Shown here piece after piece: positions 43,947 to 53,905 of a stretch of DNA of 64,000 nt. How positions within the stretch are numbered: the first letter of the stretch is position 1; each line of letters begins with the position of its first letter. The stretch spans positions 4,919,501 to 4,983,500 of the forward strand of contig NZ_PJMS01000001.1 of NCBI RefSeq assembly GCF_002846555.1, in the 5' to 3' direction. A program made the position numbers and the translations under genes. The notes under the pieces were generated by a model. The model saw nothing but the letters and a program-made list of their open reading frames with translations. It did not search any database and was not told where the DNA came from. The DNA is from Aquimarina sp. MAR_2010_214. Its GTDB lineage: Bacteria > Bacteroidota > Bacteroidia > Flavobacteriales > Flavobacteriaceae.

Positions 43947-46900
43947 ATGAAAAAACTCATTTTTTTAGGCCTGTGTACATTATTTTTTATGAGCTCTATA
44001 CTACTCATACATGCACAGCAATCTATACCATCTCAACAAAACATAGCACATATTGACCTAGCTTCTTTAGTATTACCAAACTTCAAAGGAACTCAATCCT
44101 TAAAAGGATTAATTACTATTTCTGTAAATAAATCAGATGCTTTGTTAACGAGAACCAGCACTGGTCTTTCTTTTGTAAAAACAGCGTATCCTCATAAAAA
44201 TCAATTGTGGTGGATTATACAGGATGAAATTCATAATGGTTTTTCTTTATCAAGTGTTACCGATGGCAGTCAATGGCTTGCCATACAAAACAGTAATGGC
44301 ACACCAGAACTGCAACTAATCACAAACGATGTTACTTCTATACACCCTACATATAATTTGGAGTACCTGGATAAAAAATATTTCTTCGAATTTGAGTCCT
44401 CTATTATACAATCAGGGCAGGCTCTATTTAAAAGTATACGGAGTAAAGACGCATTACCAAACGATCCAGATATATACTGGCACCTTAAAAACAAACAACA
44501 GAGTCCAGAACAATGGAAAATAGAAGGAACAACCTTAACCAACACTTCAAATACTGAAGATTTTATTTTTAACTATAACATTCTTAAATCGTTTGACAAT
44601 AATTATATCCCGATACCTTTTTATGATTCTGCTTATCATAAGAAGGATCCTCTTTTTAATAATAAAACTGCTACTCGTTTATCTCTACTCTCCAATCCCC
44701 CTATTGCAAAGTACGATAATAGTGCAGTGGTAGGTTCTGGAGATATAATTATTCTGAATAAGGAAGAGCCTATAAAAACTTTTAAAATCGTATTTGAAGA
44801 AGGGTCTATCGCTGAAATTGGACTATTGGATTACAGTAATAGCAAATTCACACAAAATGTTTTACAATCCCCAGGCGCCAGGCGCCCCATTGCAGGAATT
44901 GAACTAAATGAAGACGGCACTATCTATCTTTTTAACAAAGGAACTACAAAAGAAACCTCTTTTTTAAAAAATGAACCTATTTATTTATGGTATCACTGGG
45001 GGAAAATGCATGCAGAACAAAATAATCAAGTAGTAACTCTAACTGGTGTACCCACACCAGTTTTGTTAAATGGAGATGATGGCAATTATGGTCGATTATT
45101 ATCTATGGTTCGCAAAGGAGCTGTGCAATTATCATACAAACCCAAAAATATTATTATAAGTAGCGAAAAGTTTGGTAATCAACCAGCTCCTGAAAATTAC
45201 ATTACAGATCCGCAATTTTCTTTTTCTCCAGAAGCAAATACACCGGTAAACTTATTTGATTGGCGAGAAAAAACATACATAATGCGTTACAAAGTAGATG
45301 GAGAAGTAAGAACAGAGCGCGCGCTAAGCCCGTTTTATGGTATAGGCGAGAAATTTGCAGGGATTTCTGCCAAACATTTAGCAGATGGTACCTATGTTGG
45401 CGGTGAAGATTATAGCCCTCTGGATGGGTGGGAGCTTATAAAAATGGATTTTGGATATGATGAAAAAAATCAGCCAAAACCAGATATATACCTATTAAAC
45501 GAACCATACATGATCTTGTATAATCGCTTTTCTGGGAAATTAAGAGTGTTCATTTACATAAAAAACGACACTACATCAAATATCTTAGAAATAAGCATAG
45601 TTGACACAAAAACCAATACAATTAGCGGGGTTTATGGCAAACCACGACTATGGTCAAGTTATCTACAAGGATATGCTTTGGATAATCCAAACCTAAACAC
45701 GGGTAGCTATGCTAAATCAATACCTCTAAACTCTAACACATCTAGTGAATTTTTCTATGCAGATTTCATATTTAATTATGACCCTTGTACATGTTTCTTT
45801 GAGTCTAATCTAGAAATTAAGGTAAAAAAGATGACAAGAGGAACTTTGAAAATTGTAGGTCGTACTCTTGGAGGAAGTATCCCCGCCGGCGCACCCGAAT
45901 ATACAGGTTTTATGAAAAATTCGGATAATTTTCTCAATAGTACACTGGACACTCCTTATGGGAAACAAGCTCAAACATTAGGAGATATTAGTTTTAAGAA
46001 TTTTGATGATTGGGGAGCTAAAGAATGGAGTAATGAAACTAAGTTTGTGCTTCCCGGAAAAAAGGTACAGGATTGGGAGCGTGAAGCTTTACTCTTAGAA
46101 TATCAAGGAACATCAGTTATGTCTAGTGGGGATTTTTTATCGGGCGCAGGTAAGGTTATTAAAACCATAGGAAAAACAGCAAACGGATTACCATTTATTG
46201 GTAAGTTGGGGTTAGGTGATGCGGCAGATGCAGTTGGAGAAGGTATGGATGCTGCCGGAACAACAATGAAAGGCAGTGGTAGATCTATGAAAGCTGCAGC
46301 ATTAAAAATGAGATTGGACAATCTAAAAGATCAAGAGGATAAAACTATTCCGTTAAAATTTCCTGATCCACAACCTAGTGTTGTATTCTCAGAACTATCT
46401 GCTACAGGTACCTTAGAAATAGTCAACCCCATTTTTGAAGGCCTTATCATCACAACTCCCGGATCAAAAAATGCAGAACAAGCACCTGTAGAATCTAGTA
46501 ATGGTAGCAAAGGAGCTTTTCCGTTATACAATGAGTCAATAGGTATTTTTAATATGATGTACACACCATCTATGGCTGTTTCGGTAGTAAAAAATGAATA
46601 TTCGGATGTTGGAGCTTACCTTCGCATTAAAGAAAGACCATATATAGTCACTAATATTAATAAAACTCGTGGTTTTGAAGGTGGTTTTTTTATGGCTAGT
46701 ATCGTTGTTACTACCTATGACACAAAAGGTGTTGCTACATCTTCAAATCGTTCTAAAACCAAAACAATAAGAAAAAAACTACCCATGAGTCTGGATATTT
46801 CTTCATTAATCGATCATAATACATTAAACAAAAATATCAAAAGTCTTTCATCTGCTACTAACGCCAGTATTGCAAAAAATATCAAAGAAAAATGGTTGAC

Positions 46901-47552
46901 TATAAACTATGAGATCGAGTATTATGGATACTCTGGATTAGCAGAATCAGGTAAGCAAAACGGAGAAATGATAAGGCAATCCTATACCACAAATCTAGAC
47001 GTTTCTTATACTACAACAACAGATACCGATTTACCAAAAAAAGCAAAAGAAGAAGGAGAATCTAAATTCAAGGAGTATAATGGAGCTGATAATCCAACAT
47101 GGGGAGATGCTTACTTTATCGGTAAAGATACTCCAGGTTTTGAAACAAAAATGTTGAAATTTTGCACTAACACGGTTCCTCATGTTAGTGTTAGAAATAT
47201 GATAGCTTCAAAAGAACAAACTACTGATCGTGATAAAAACACCACCACATCAGGGTCTCTGGCAGAAGAACAAATAGTAACCGAGGTAAAAAAATTCGGG
47301 TTATCTGTATATCCAAACCCTAGTAAAAAAGAGTTTAATATACAATATTCTGCTTTGCAAAAAGGGAAAGTTAAAATAACCATAACTGATCTTAACGGTA
47401 GGTTGATTATTTCGCATACCGATTTTGCAAATAGTACTGGAAAGAAGAAAGAAGCTCGTATCAACCTTCAAAACCTTAGTGGGGTTTACGTTTTAAAAAT
47501 TCAATTTGAAAATGGAGAAACACACACTACTAAATTAATAAAAGAAAATTAA
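43947..47552 (+). CDS. Large T9SS type A sorting-domain protein, lectin-like
   Basis: 1201 residues. Signal peptide MKKLIFLGLCTLFFMSSILLIHAQ. The N-terminus has a beta-trefoil/ricin-like feel (NQLWWIIQDEIHNGFSLSSVTDGSQWLAIQNSNG; DIYWHLKNKQQSPEQWKIEG). A Gly/Ala-rich amphipathic stretch at about 723-792 (GDFLSGAGKVIKTIGKTANGLPFIGKLGLGDAADAVGEGMDAAG...) stands out in an otherwise beta-rich protein. The C-terminus is a T9SS type A signal (LSVYPNPSKKEFNI ... ITDLNGRLI ... GVYVLKIQFENGETHTTKLIKEN). Secreted, probably surface-bound; possibly a carbohydrate-binding effector with a membrane-active segment. Followed by a strong terminator. Confidence 0.82.
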   Translation: MKKLIFLGLCTLFFMSSILLIHAQQSIPSQQNIAHIDLASLVLPNFKGTQSLKGLITISVNKSDALLTRTSTGLSFVKTAYPHKNQLWWIIQDEIHNGFSLSSVTDGSQWLAIQNSNGTPELQLITNDVTSIHPTYNLEYLDKKYFFEFESSIIQSGQALFKSIRSKDALPNDPDIYWHLKNKQQSPEQWKIEGTTLTNTSNTEDFIFNYNILKSFDNNYIPIPFYDSAYHKKDPLFNNKTATRLSLLSNPPIAKYDNSAVVGSGDIIILNKEEPIKTFKIVFEEGSIAEIGLLDYSNSKFTQNVLQSPGARRPIAGIELNEDGTIYLFNKGTTKETSFLKNEPIYLWYHWGKMHAEQNNQVVTLTGVPTPVLLNGDDGNYGRLLSMVRKGAVQLSYKPKNIIISSEKFGNQPAPENYITDPQFSFSPEANTPVNLFDWREKTYIMRYKVDGEVRTERALSPFYGIGEKFAGISAKHLADGTYVGGEDYSPLDGWELIKMDFGYDEKNQPKPDIYLLNEPYMILYNRFSGKLRVFIYIKNDTTSNILEISIVDTKTNTISGVYGKPRLWSSYLQGYALDNPNLNTGSYAKSIPLNSNTSSEFFYADFIFNYDPCTCFFESNLEIKVKKMTRGTLKIVGRTLGGSIPAGAPEYTGFMKNSDNFLNSTLDTPYGKQAQTLGDISFKNFDDWGAKEWSNETKFVLPGKKVQDWEREALLLEYQGTSVMSSGDFLSGAGKVIKTIGKTANGLPFIGKLGLGDAADAVGEGMDAAGTTMKGSGRSMKAAALKMRLDNLKDQEDKTIPLKFPDPQPSVVFSELSATGTLEIVNPIFEGLIITTPGSKNAEQAPVESSNGSKGAFPLYNESIGIFNMMYTPSMAVSVVKNEYSDVGAYLRIKERPYIVTNINKTRGFEGGFFMASIVVTTYDTKGVATSSNRSKTKTIRKKLPMSLDISSLIDHNTLNKNIKSLSSATNASIAKNIKEKWLTINYEIEYYGYSGLAESGKQNGEMIRQSYTTNLDVSYTTTTDTDLPKKAKEEGESKFKEYNGADNPTWGDAYFIGKDTPGFETKMLKFCTNTVPHVSVRNMIASKEQTTDRDKNTTTSGSLAEEQIVTEVKKFGLSVYPNPSKKEFNIQYSALQKGKVKITITDLNGRLIISHTDFANSTGKKKEARINLQNLSGVYVLKIQFENGETHTTKLIKEN

Positions 47553-47575
47553 CACTTTTGTCCCAACCCTTTTAT

Positions 47576-47612
47576 ATACTTCTCTACCAGTATTTTGGTA
47601 GAGAAGTATTTT
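47576..47612 (+). terminator. Terminator after the T9SS gene
   Basis: Perfect 14-bp arms ATACTTCTCTACCA and TGGTAGAGAAGTAT around a 6-nt loop, then a T-rich stretch. It ends the 42676-47552 transcript. Confidence 0.88.
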
Positions 47613-47705
47613 AATAAAACATGAATTATTATTTTATTGCTTCTGCTTTAAGGTTTTTTTAAACTGTAAATCAAAGCATTACCTTTAACCACAAAATCAC
47701 TCTTA

Positions 47706-49583
47706 ATGAAACCCCACTATTCCACTTATATACTTCTAACGGCTCTATTTTTTATTAATATACTATCTGCTCAAAACAAAAAGGTCGTAGATAGTTTAGT
47801 TTTACTAGTTTCCAACAAAAAAACCGCCGACACCACGCAAGTATTAGCCTATAATGACCTCGGTATTCAATATGCAACTTCAAATCCAAAACAAGCAAAA
47901 GCTTATATCAACAAAGCCCTTACAATAGCTAAACGAATTCAAAAACCAAGAGGTATTGCTGGTGCATATAACTGCATGGGAATTGTATACTATTACCAAA
48001 GAGAATTGGATTCTGCACTTGTTTACTTTAAAAAAGCATTGACTATTAATAAGGAGATATCCCACCAATGGGGTCAGGCATCTGCTTTGCACCAGATTGG
48101 AGCCATCCATAATTATCAAGGAAATTATCATGAAGCAATACAAAGTTTTCAAGAATCTGGCGAGATTTTTAAATCTAAAAATGATTCTCTTTCTTACGCT
48201 AAATCTATAGAAAATATAGGTGTTGTATATAACAAAATGAGGCATCGACCAAAAGCTATTGAGTATTTTCTAAAAGCAATACAACTTCATGAAAAGATTA
48301 ATAACCCCGCAGGAGTAGGCCGTGGATATCACCATATTAGTTACATACTGATAAATCAGCATAAGTATGAAGAAGCATTAGAATATTTAAAGGAAGGATT
48401 GTCTAAAATAGAAAATGATGGAAACAAACTATCTGTAGCCTCAATTTTGCAAAATATGGGCAAATGCTATAAAGGTCTAAAACAATATGATAAAGCATTA
48501 GACTATCTACAAAAAGCACTGGACCACAAAAAATCGGTAGGACCTAAACAAGCTATAGCATCTAACCAGAATATTATAGGGAATACATATTATGAAAAAG
48601 GAGAATATTACACTGCTATGCAATACTATGAAAAAGCATTATCGAATTACCCGACCACAAGAAACAACAAATTAAAGTTATCTACTTATAGTGCTATCTC
48701 AAATACCTATTTAAAATTAAAAAAAATAGATCTGGCAAAACATTACGTCTCAAAAGCGATTGCTATTAATAAAACAATCAAAGATTTGAAAAGAGAAAAA
48801 GAAATCAATCATATCTTATCTAGTATTGCAGAGCAGGAAGGAAAAAGCACACAAGCATTACAGTTTTATAAAAATTATGAGCGATTAAAAGATTCTTTAT
48901 ACGTTTTAGAAAATGAGAAACGTGTAGATGAACTAAAAATCATTTTTGAAACTGAGAAAAAAGAGCGTCAAATCACAATGAAAAATACTGAAATTGAATT
49001 GCTCGAACAAAAAGCCAAAATGGATAACTTGCAACAACTACTTTTGATCATTGGACTTGGGGTATTCATGATTATTTTTGGTTTAAGTTTTTATGTTTTC
49101 AGGCTAAAAATAAAACGTTCAATTTTGGAAAAAGAAAAACTCAATTCTGAATTGAATTATAAAAAGAATGAATTAACTACTTACGCATTGCATATTGCAA
49201 AAAAGAATAAAGTCCTGGAGAATTTAAGAAATGAAGTAAAACTCATCAAACATTCTGAATCTAAAAATGCTCAATATAACTATCAAAAACTTATACAAAC
49301 CATTAATTTTGACCTGCGAGATGATGAGAACTGGGAGAATTTCAGAAAATATTTTGAACAAGTTCACAAAGGGTTTTATTGCCGAATCAAAAAGAAATAC
49401 TCACACGTAACTACAAATGAATTACGGTTTTTAGCCCTTCTTAAAATGAATTTATCTTCAAAAGAGATCGGTAATATTCTCAATATCTCACAAGAAGGAG
49501 TAAAAAAGGCGCGTTATAGGCTTCGAAAAAAACTAGACCTATCACCCGACTGCTCTTTACAAGATTTGATTTTAAACTTATAG
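47706..49583 (+). CDS. Membrane-anchored TPR regulator with C-terminal HTH
   Basis: 625 residues. Signal peptide or signal anchor (MKPHYSTYILLTALFFINILSAQ), about eight TPR repeats from 55 to 370 (for example AGAYNCMGIVYYYQRELDSALVYFKKALTI), a long helix, one TM segment (LLLIIGLGVFMIIFGLSFYVF, about 445-465), a coiled coil and a LuxR/sigma-4-like HTH (VTTNELRFLALLKMNLSSKEIGNILNISQEGVKKARYRLRKKLDL, about 565-610). The layout resembles SusR/Fis-type periplasm-to-DNA signalling. It follows the secreted-effector genes and could regulate them. A lone TTTTGTCCC motif lies about 150 nt upstream. Confidence 0.87.
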   Translation: MKPHYSTYILLTALFFINILSAQNKKVVDSLVLLVSNKKTADTTQVLAYNDLGIQYATSNPKQAKAYINKALTIAKRIQKPRGIAGAYNCMGIVYYYQRELDSALVYFKKALTINKEISHQWGQASALHQIGAIHNYQGNYHEAIQSFQESGEIFKSKNDSLSYAKSIENIGVVYNKMRHRPKAIEYFLKAIQLHEKINNPAGVGRGYHHISYILINQHKYEEALEYLKEGLSKIENDGNKLSVASILQNMGKCYKGLKQYDKALDYLQKALDHKKSVGPKQAIASNQNIIGNTYYEKGEYYTAMQYYEKALSNYPTTRNNKLKLSTYSAISNTYLKLKKIDLAKHYVSKAIAINKTIKDLKREKEINHILSSIAEQEGKSTQALQFYKNYERLKDSLYVLENEKRVDELKIIFETEKKERQITMKNTEIELLEQKAKMDNLQQLLLIIGLGVFMIIFGLSFYVFRLKIKRSILEKEKLNSELNYKKNELTTYALHIAKKNKVLENLRNEVKLIKHSESKNAQYNYQKLIQTINFDLRDDENWENFRKYFEQVHKGFYCRIKKKYSHVTTNELRFLALLKMNLSSKEIGNILNISQEGVKKARYRLRKKLDLSPDCSLQDLILNL

Positions 49584-49596
49584 ATCGAATCTACAC

Positions 49597-51192
49597 TTAT
49601 TGTTTCAAAACCAGGAACTCCCCTTTTAAGGGATCCAAATGTTTTATCAATGTCGGAATTAAATCAGAGCCATACTCCAGGTAGAATTCTGCAAAATTTT
49701 TATTACGTTCTTGCAAGCTTTGGTTAGGAAAAAGTTCATTTTGCAGTGTCGTTAAACGTTTTACATGATCTCCTAGTTTACGTCTTTGTGCTTTTAATAA
49801 TCGTTTTTCTAAGACATCCAGTCCTTTAAGTTGTTTTACTTCTTGTGCTTTTATAGCATTATAAAAAGTTACGTCTGTTTGCTCTGCTAATGTATACATT
49901 GCCTTAAACTGCTTTTTCAAATGCTCACGTTGTGGATCAAAATCAATATCTATGTTCGATATACGACGCACCTTATGGTTAATTAATTCATGTTGTTTCA
50001 AAAACAATTCTGTATCTGAAACATTAAGTTTTTCTATTTTCTCAGCTTGTTTTTTGGTTTGAATCAGTACCGAATTACGAAGTAACAACATCGGGAAAGT
50101 AATATCTACAGCTTCAAAATAGTCTTTTAACTCTAACCAATATGCTAATTCTCCACCACCACCTATATAACAAAGGTTAGGCAAAATCACTTCCTGATAC
50201 AAAGGACGCATCATCACATTGGGACTAAACCTCTCCGGCATCTCATAGAGATGTTTTATTAGCTCACTCTTGCTCCAGTTAATATCTGTTTCGTTTACAA
50301 AATACCCATCTTCCTTTTCAATAATTCGTTCTCGCAATCCATCTGCCAGATAAAACAAATTGATTTCTCTGGGGTTTACCTGTACTTTATACCCTTGTAT
50401 TTCTAGTTTTTCTGCTTTCGGCACTACTTTAGTATAGGCAACCTGATCTACTAATTCTTTTTCAACAAACGGTATAAAAAGCTTCTTTAATTCACGGTCG
50501 TCCCCATCAATAATCACCAGACCATATTCTCCAAATAATTCATTAGCCAGATATCGGGTTGCTTCTGCAAGATTATTATGTTTTAGATACGCTTCCTTAA
50601 ATAAGGACTTAAGGTATTCTGCATTTCGTCCTGATCCAATTTCAGAAGAAAAAATTTCAAAAACTTTATCTAATCCTTCGGTATCAAAAACTCCTACCGC
50701 TCCCCCATCGTTACGATTCCATTGGACCTTCTTTCCAAAAAGATTAAAGTAATTAATCTCTTCAAAATCATGATCTTCGGTTGCCATCCAATATATAGGC
50801 ACAAAATCATATTCTGGGTGCCTCTCTTTCAAAATTTTAGTAAGATTAATGGTAGAGATGATTTTATACAAAAAGTATAATGGTCCTGTAAAAAGATTCA
50901 GTTGATGTCCCGTAACAACAGTAAACGTAGTAGGCTTATCTAATGATTCTATATTTTGACTAGTGGGATCAGAAGAAACAATACTTTTATATTGTTTACG
51001 CAAAGTTTGTACCAATACTTTTCTATGTTCATTAGAAAAAGAGTGTTGTTTTTCTTCAATTTGGTCTTTGAAGTTTTCTAATTCTGGAAAACGATTATAA
51101 AAAGGTTGCAATTCAGACTTTTGATCTAAATAATCACAAATAAGAGAAGAAAAGTAATTCGTATCACTAAACGGAATACAGTCACTAAGCAT
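49597..51192 (-). CDS. bshC: Bacillithiol biosynthesis cysteine-adding enzyme BshC
   Basis: 531 residues from the ATG at 51192; the family opening LSDCIPFSDTNYFSSL is clear. Nucleotide-binding Rossmann-like core with TVVTGHQLNLFTGPLYFLYKIISTINL (about 90-117), WMATEDHDFEEINYFNLFGKKV and LCYIGGGGELAYWLELKDYF. A C-terminal coiled coil forms the dimer. Adds cysteine to GlcN-malate in the last step of bacillithiol synthesis, the low-molecular-weight thiol used by many Bacteroidetes. bshA and bshB are not in this window. Convergent with the TPR regulator (13 nt between stops). Confidence 0.95.
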   Translation of the reverse strand: MLSDCIPFSDTNYFSSLICDYLDQKSELQPFYNRFPELENFKDQIEEKQHSFSNEHRKVLVQTLRKQYKSIVSSDPTSQNIESLDKPTTFTVVTGHQLNLFTGPLYFLYKIISTINLTKILKERHPEYDFVPIYWMATEDHDFEEINYFNLFGKKVQWNRNDGGAVGVFDTEGLDKVFEIFSSEIGSGRNAEYLKSLFKEAYLKHNNLAEATRYLANELFGEYGLVIIDGDDRELKKLFIPFVEKELVDQVAYTKVVPKAEKLEIQGYKVQVNPREINLFYLADGLRERIIEKEDGYFVNETDINWSKSELIKHLYEMPERFSPNVMMRPLYQEVILPNLCYIGGGGELAYWLELKDYFEAVDITFPMLLLRNSVLIQTKKQAEKIEKLNVSDTELFLKQHELINHKVRRISNIDIDFDPQREHLKKQFKAMYTLAEQTDVTFYNAIKAQEVKQLKGLDVLEKRLLKAQRRKLGDHVKRLTTLQNELFPNQSLQERNKNFAEFYLEYGSDLIPTLIKHLDPLKGEFLVLKQ

Positions 51193-51407
51193 AAGCAAAT
51201 TTTTTGGTCGATAAATATACGGTAGATTGTAATCTCATCTGTTTTTTTATATTTTTTTTAATAGTTTGAAAGAATTCATCTATAAGTCTTTATATAAATA
51301 TTAAAATTTATCAATATTCTCTATTTCAAATCCTAAATTTTAGTTAATACCAATTAAATCCTAAATTTAACTCGGTATTTTACCCTTTTAAAAGAATTCA
51401 CCAATCA

Positions 51408-53894
51408 ATGAAAAAACTAATCATCACACTCTTTGTCGTAACTGTAACGACATGCTTAACCTATTCTCAAAACAAATTACAATCTCCTGCCGAATTTCTG
51501 GGTTATGAAATAGGTAATCAATTTACACGTCATGCCGATGTCGTAAATTATTTTAATCATGTTGCTGGTCATTCTAATATGGTAAGCTACCATACTTATG
51601 GAAAAACAAATGAACGCAGACCGTTGACTTACGCTATTGTTTCTTCCGAAGAAAATCTAAATAACATAGAAAACATAAGATTAAACAATTTAAAAAATAT
51701 TGGTATTGCAGAAGGCACTGCTAATCCAGAAGTTGCAATTGTTTGGTTAAGTTATAATGTACATGGTAATGAGGCTTCTGGTACAGAAGCTGCTATGCAA
51801 ACTATTTATGAGTTAATTACTAAGAAAACTGCATGGTTAAAAAATACTGTGGTTATTATAGATCCTTGTATCAACCCTGACGGTCGTGATCGATATGTAA
51901 ATTGGTATAACCAAACAAAAGCTACACCTTATAATACAAATCAAACTGCAACAGAACATAATGAACCCTGGCCTGGCGGAAGACCAAATCATTATTTATT
52001 TGACCTTAACCGTGATTGGGCATGGGCAACCCAAGTAGAATCAAGACAACGTATCAAAGCATACAACACATGGATGCCACATATTCATGTGGATTTTCAT
52101 GAACAAGGTATCAATGAACCTTACTATTTTGCACCTGCTGCAGAACCCTTTCATGAGATTATTACGCCATGGCAAAGAGATTTCCAAACTCAAATAGGTA
52201 AAAACCATGCTCGATATTTTGATGCAGAAGGGTGGTTATTCTTTACCAGGGAACGTTTTGATCTATTATATCCTAGCTATGGAGATACCTACCCTACTTT
52301 TATGGGAGCAATCGGAATGACCTATGAGCAAGCGGGACATGGACGTGCCGGTTTAGGTATCCAAACCGACGAAGGATATGTATTAACTTTAAAAGATCGT
52401 GCGTTACACCACACCACAACAGGGTTATCAACAGTTGAAATCTCATCTAATCAAGCTGCAAAACTAAATACTGAGTTTAAAAAATTCTTTAATACCTCTG
52501 GACTTAAATATAAAAGCTATGTACTAAATGGAGAAGCCGATAAGATCGATGCATTAGTCAAATTGCTAGAAACTCATGATATCAGATATGGGTTTACCAA
52601 TACTGCAAAAATTTCAGGATTCAATTTTAAAGAAAATAAACAAGGGAGTATTAATGCCAACGGGGCACTCGTGGTAAGTACAAATCAGCCAAAAGGTAAA
52701 ATGGTAAAAGTACTTTTTGAACCAAACGCCAAACTTAGTGATCCTCTTACCTATGATATTACTGCTTGGAGTGTACCTCATGCATATGGTTTAGATGCCA
52801 TTGCTTCTACCTCTCTAATACCTGCCAATGGAAATAAAAAACCTAATACAATAAACAATACAGGTAATCCATCTGGACCAGGGTATATTGCAAAGTGGAA
52901 TAGTATGGATGATGCTGCTTTTATGGCAGACTTATTACGACATAATATTAGAGTACGTTTTAGTGAAAAAGATTTTAGTAACGGTACAGAGAATTTCAAA
53001 AAAGGAAGTCTTATCATCACCAAAAGTGATAATCGTAAAACCACGAATTATGACAAAACGGTTATCAATATTGCCAATGCTCATCACAGAAAACTATATA
53101 CTGCTCCTACAAGTTTCTCTAGTAAAGGGGTAGATTTTGGTTCTCCAGATGTAAAACTCATCAACAACCAACGCATTGCAGTATTAAAAGGTCGATACAC
53201 CTCTTCTTTAAGTTATGGAGAGATTTGGTATTTCTTCGAACAACAACTTAAATTCCCTATTACCTCAATTGATACAGATTATTTTAAGAATATCGACCTT
53301 ACTAAATATGATGTATTAATTATGCCAAATGGGTATTACAACGGCTATCTGGATAAAGGAGCTTTAGACAAATTAAAAACATGGGTTAGCAGCGGTGGTA
53401 AAGTAATTGCAATAGGTAATGCAGTGAATACTTTTGCAGGTAAAAAAGGATTTGATCTTAAAAAAAATAAAAGTGATGAGAAAGAAAAGGATTCTATTGG
53501 TAATCTTACACCATATGATCAACGCGAACGAAAAAGTGTAAAAGATTTCATTACAGGAAGTATTTTTAAAACTAAAGTAGATTCATCACATCCAATGGCG
53601 TTTGGATATGATGACACCTATTTCAGTTTAAAATTAGGAAACAGTTCTTATAAATTCCTTCAAAACGGATATAACATTGCTTATATAGAACAACCACAAA
53701 ATGTGTCTGGATTTGCAGGTGCAGATGCCTTAAATAATTTAAATAATTCATTGGTGTTTGGTGAATCAAGAATGGGTAACGGAAGCTTTATTTATATGGT
53801 AGATAATCCTTTATTCAGGTCTTTTTGGGAGAACGGAAAACTCTTTTTTGTCAATGCTATCTTTTTTGCGAATAATAATAAATTCAGAATTTAA
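51408..53894 (+). CDS. M14-family zinc carboxypeptidase, exported
   Basis: 828 residues with a signal peptide (MKKLIITLFVVTVTTCLTYSQ). The catalytic domain has VWLSYNVHGNEASGTEAA (zinc H and E, about 112-127), IDPCINPDGRDRYVNWYNQ, HIDFHE-like HVDFHEQGINEPYYFAP (third zinc histidine, about 225) and MTYEQAGHGRAGLG with the catalytic Glu (about 305). The remaining about 480 residues include a DJ-1/PfpI-like segment (VLIMPNGYYNGYLDKGALDKLKTWVSSGGKVIAIGNA). Periplasmic or extracellular peptide degradation. It is followed 12 nt later by an M3 peptidase gene, so likely one operon. Confidence 0.92.
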   Translation: MKKLIITLFVVTVTTCLTYSQNKLQSPAEFLGYEIGNQFTRHADVVNYFNHVAGHSNMVSYHTYGKTNERRPLTYAIVSSEENLNNIENIRLNNLKNIGIAEGTANPEVAIVWLSYNVHGNEASGTEAAMQTIYELITKKTAWLKNTVVIIDPCINPDGRDRYVNWYNQTKATPYNTNQTATEHNEPWPGGRPNHYLFDLNRDWAWATQVESRQRIKAYNTWMPHIHVDFHEQGINEPYYFAPAAEPFHEIITPWQRDFQTQIGKNHARYFDAEGWLFFTRERFDLLYPSYGDTYPTFMGAIGMTYEQAGHGRAGLGIQTDEGYVLTLKDRALHHTTTGLSTVEISSNQAAKLNTEFKKFFNTSGLKYKSYVLNGEADKIDALVKLLETHDIRYGFTNTAKISGFNFKENKQGSINANGALVVSTNQPKGKMVKVLFEPNAKLSDPLTYDITAWSVPHAYGLDAIASTSLIPANGNKKPNTINNTGNPSGPGYIAKWNSMDDAAFMADLLRHNIRVRFSEKDFSNGTENFKKGSLIITKSDNRKTTNYDKTVINIANAHHRKLYTAPTSFSSKGVDFGSPDVKLINNQRIAVLKGRYTSSLSYGEIWYFFEQQLKFPITSIDTDYFKNIDLTKYDVLIMPNGYYNGYLDKGALDKLKTWVSSGGKVIAIGNAVNTFAGKKGFDLKKNKSDEKEKDSIGNLTPYDQRERKSVKDFITGSIFKTKVDSSHPMAFGYDDTYFSLKLGNSSYKFLQNGYNIAYIEQPQNVSGFAGADALNNLNNSLVFGESRMGNGSFIYMVDNPLFRSFWENGKLFFVNAIFFANNNKFRI

Positions 53895-53905
53895 ATTATA
53901 TAATT

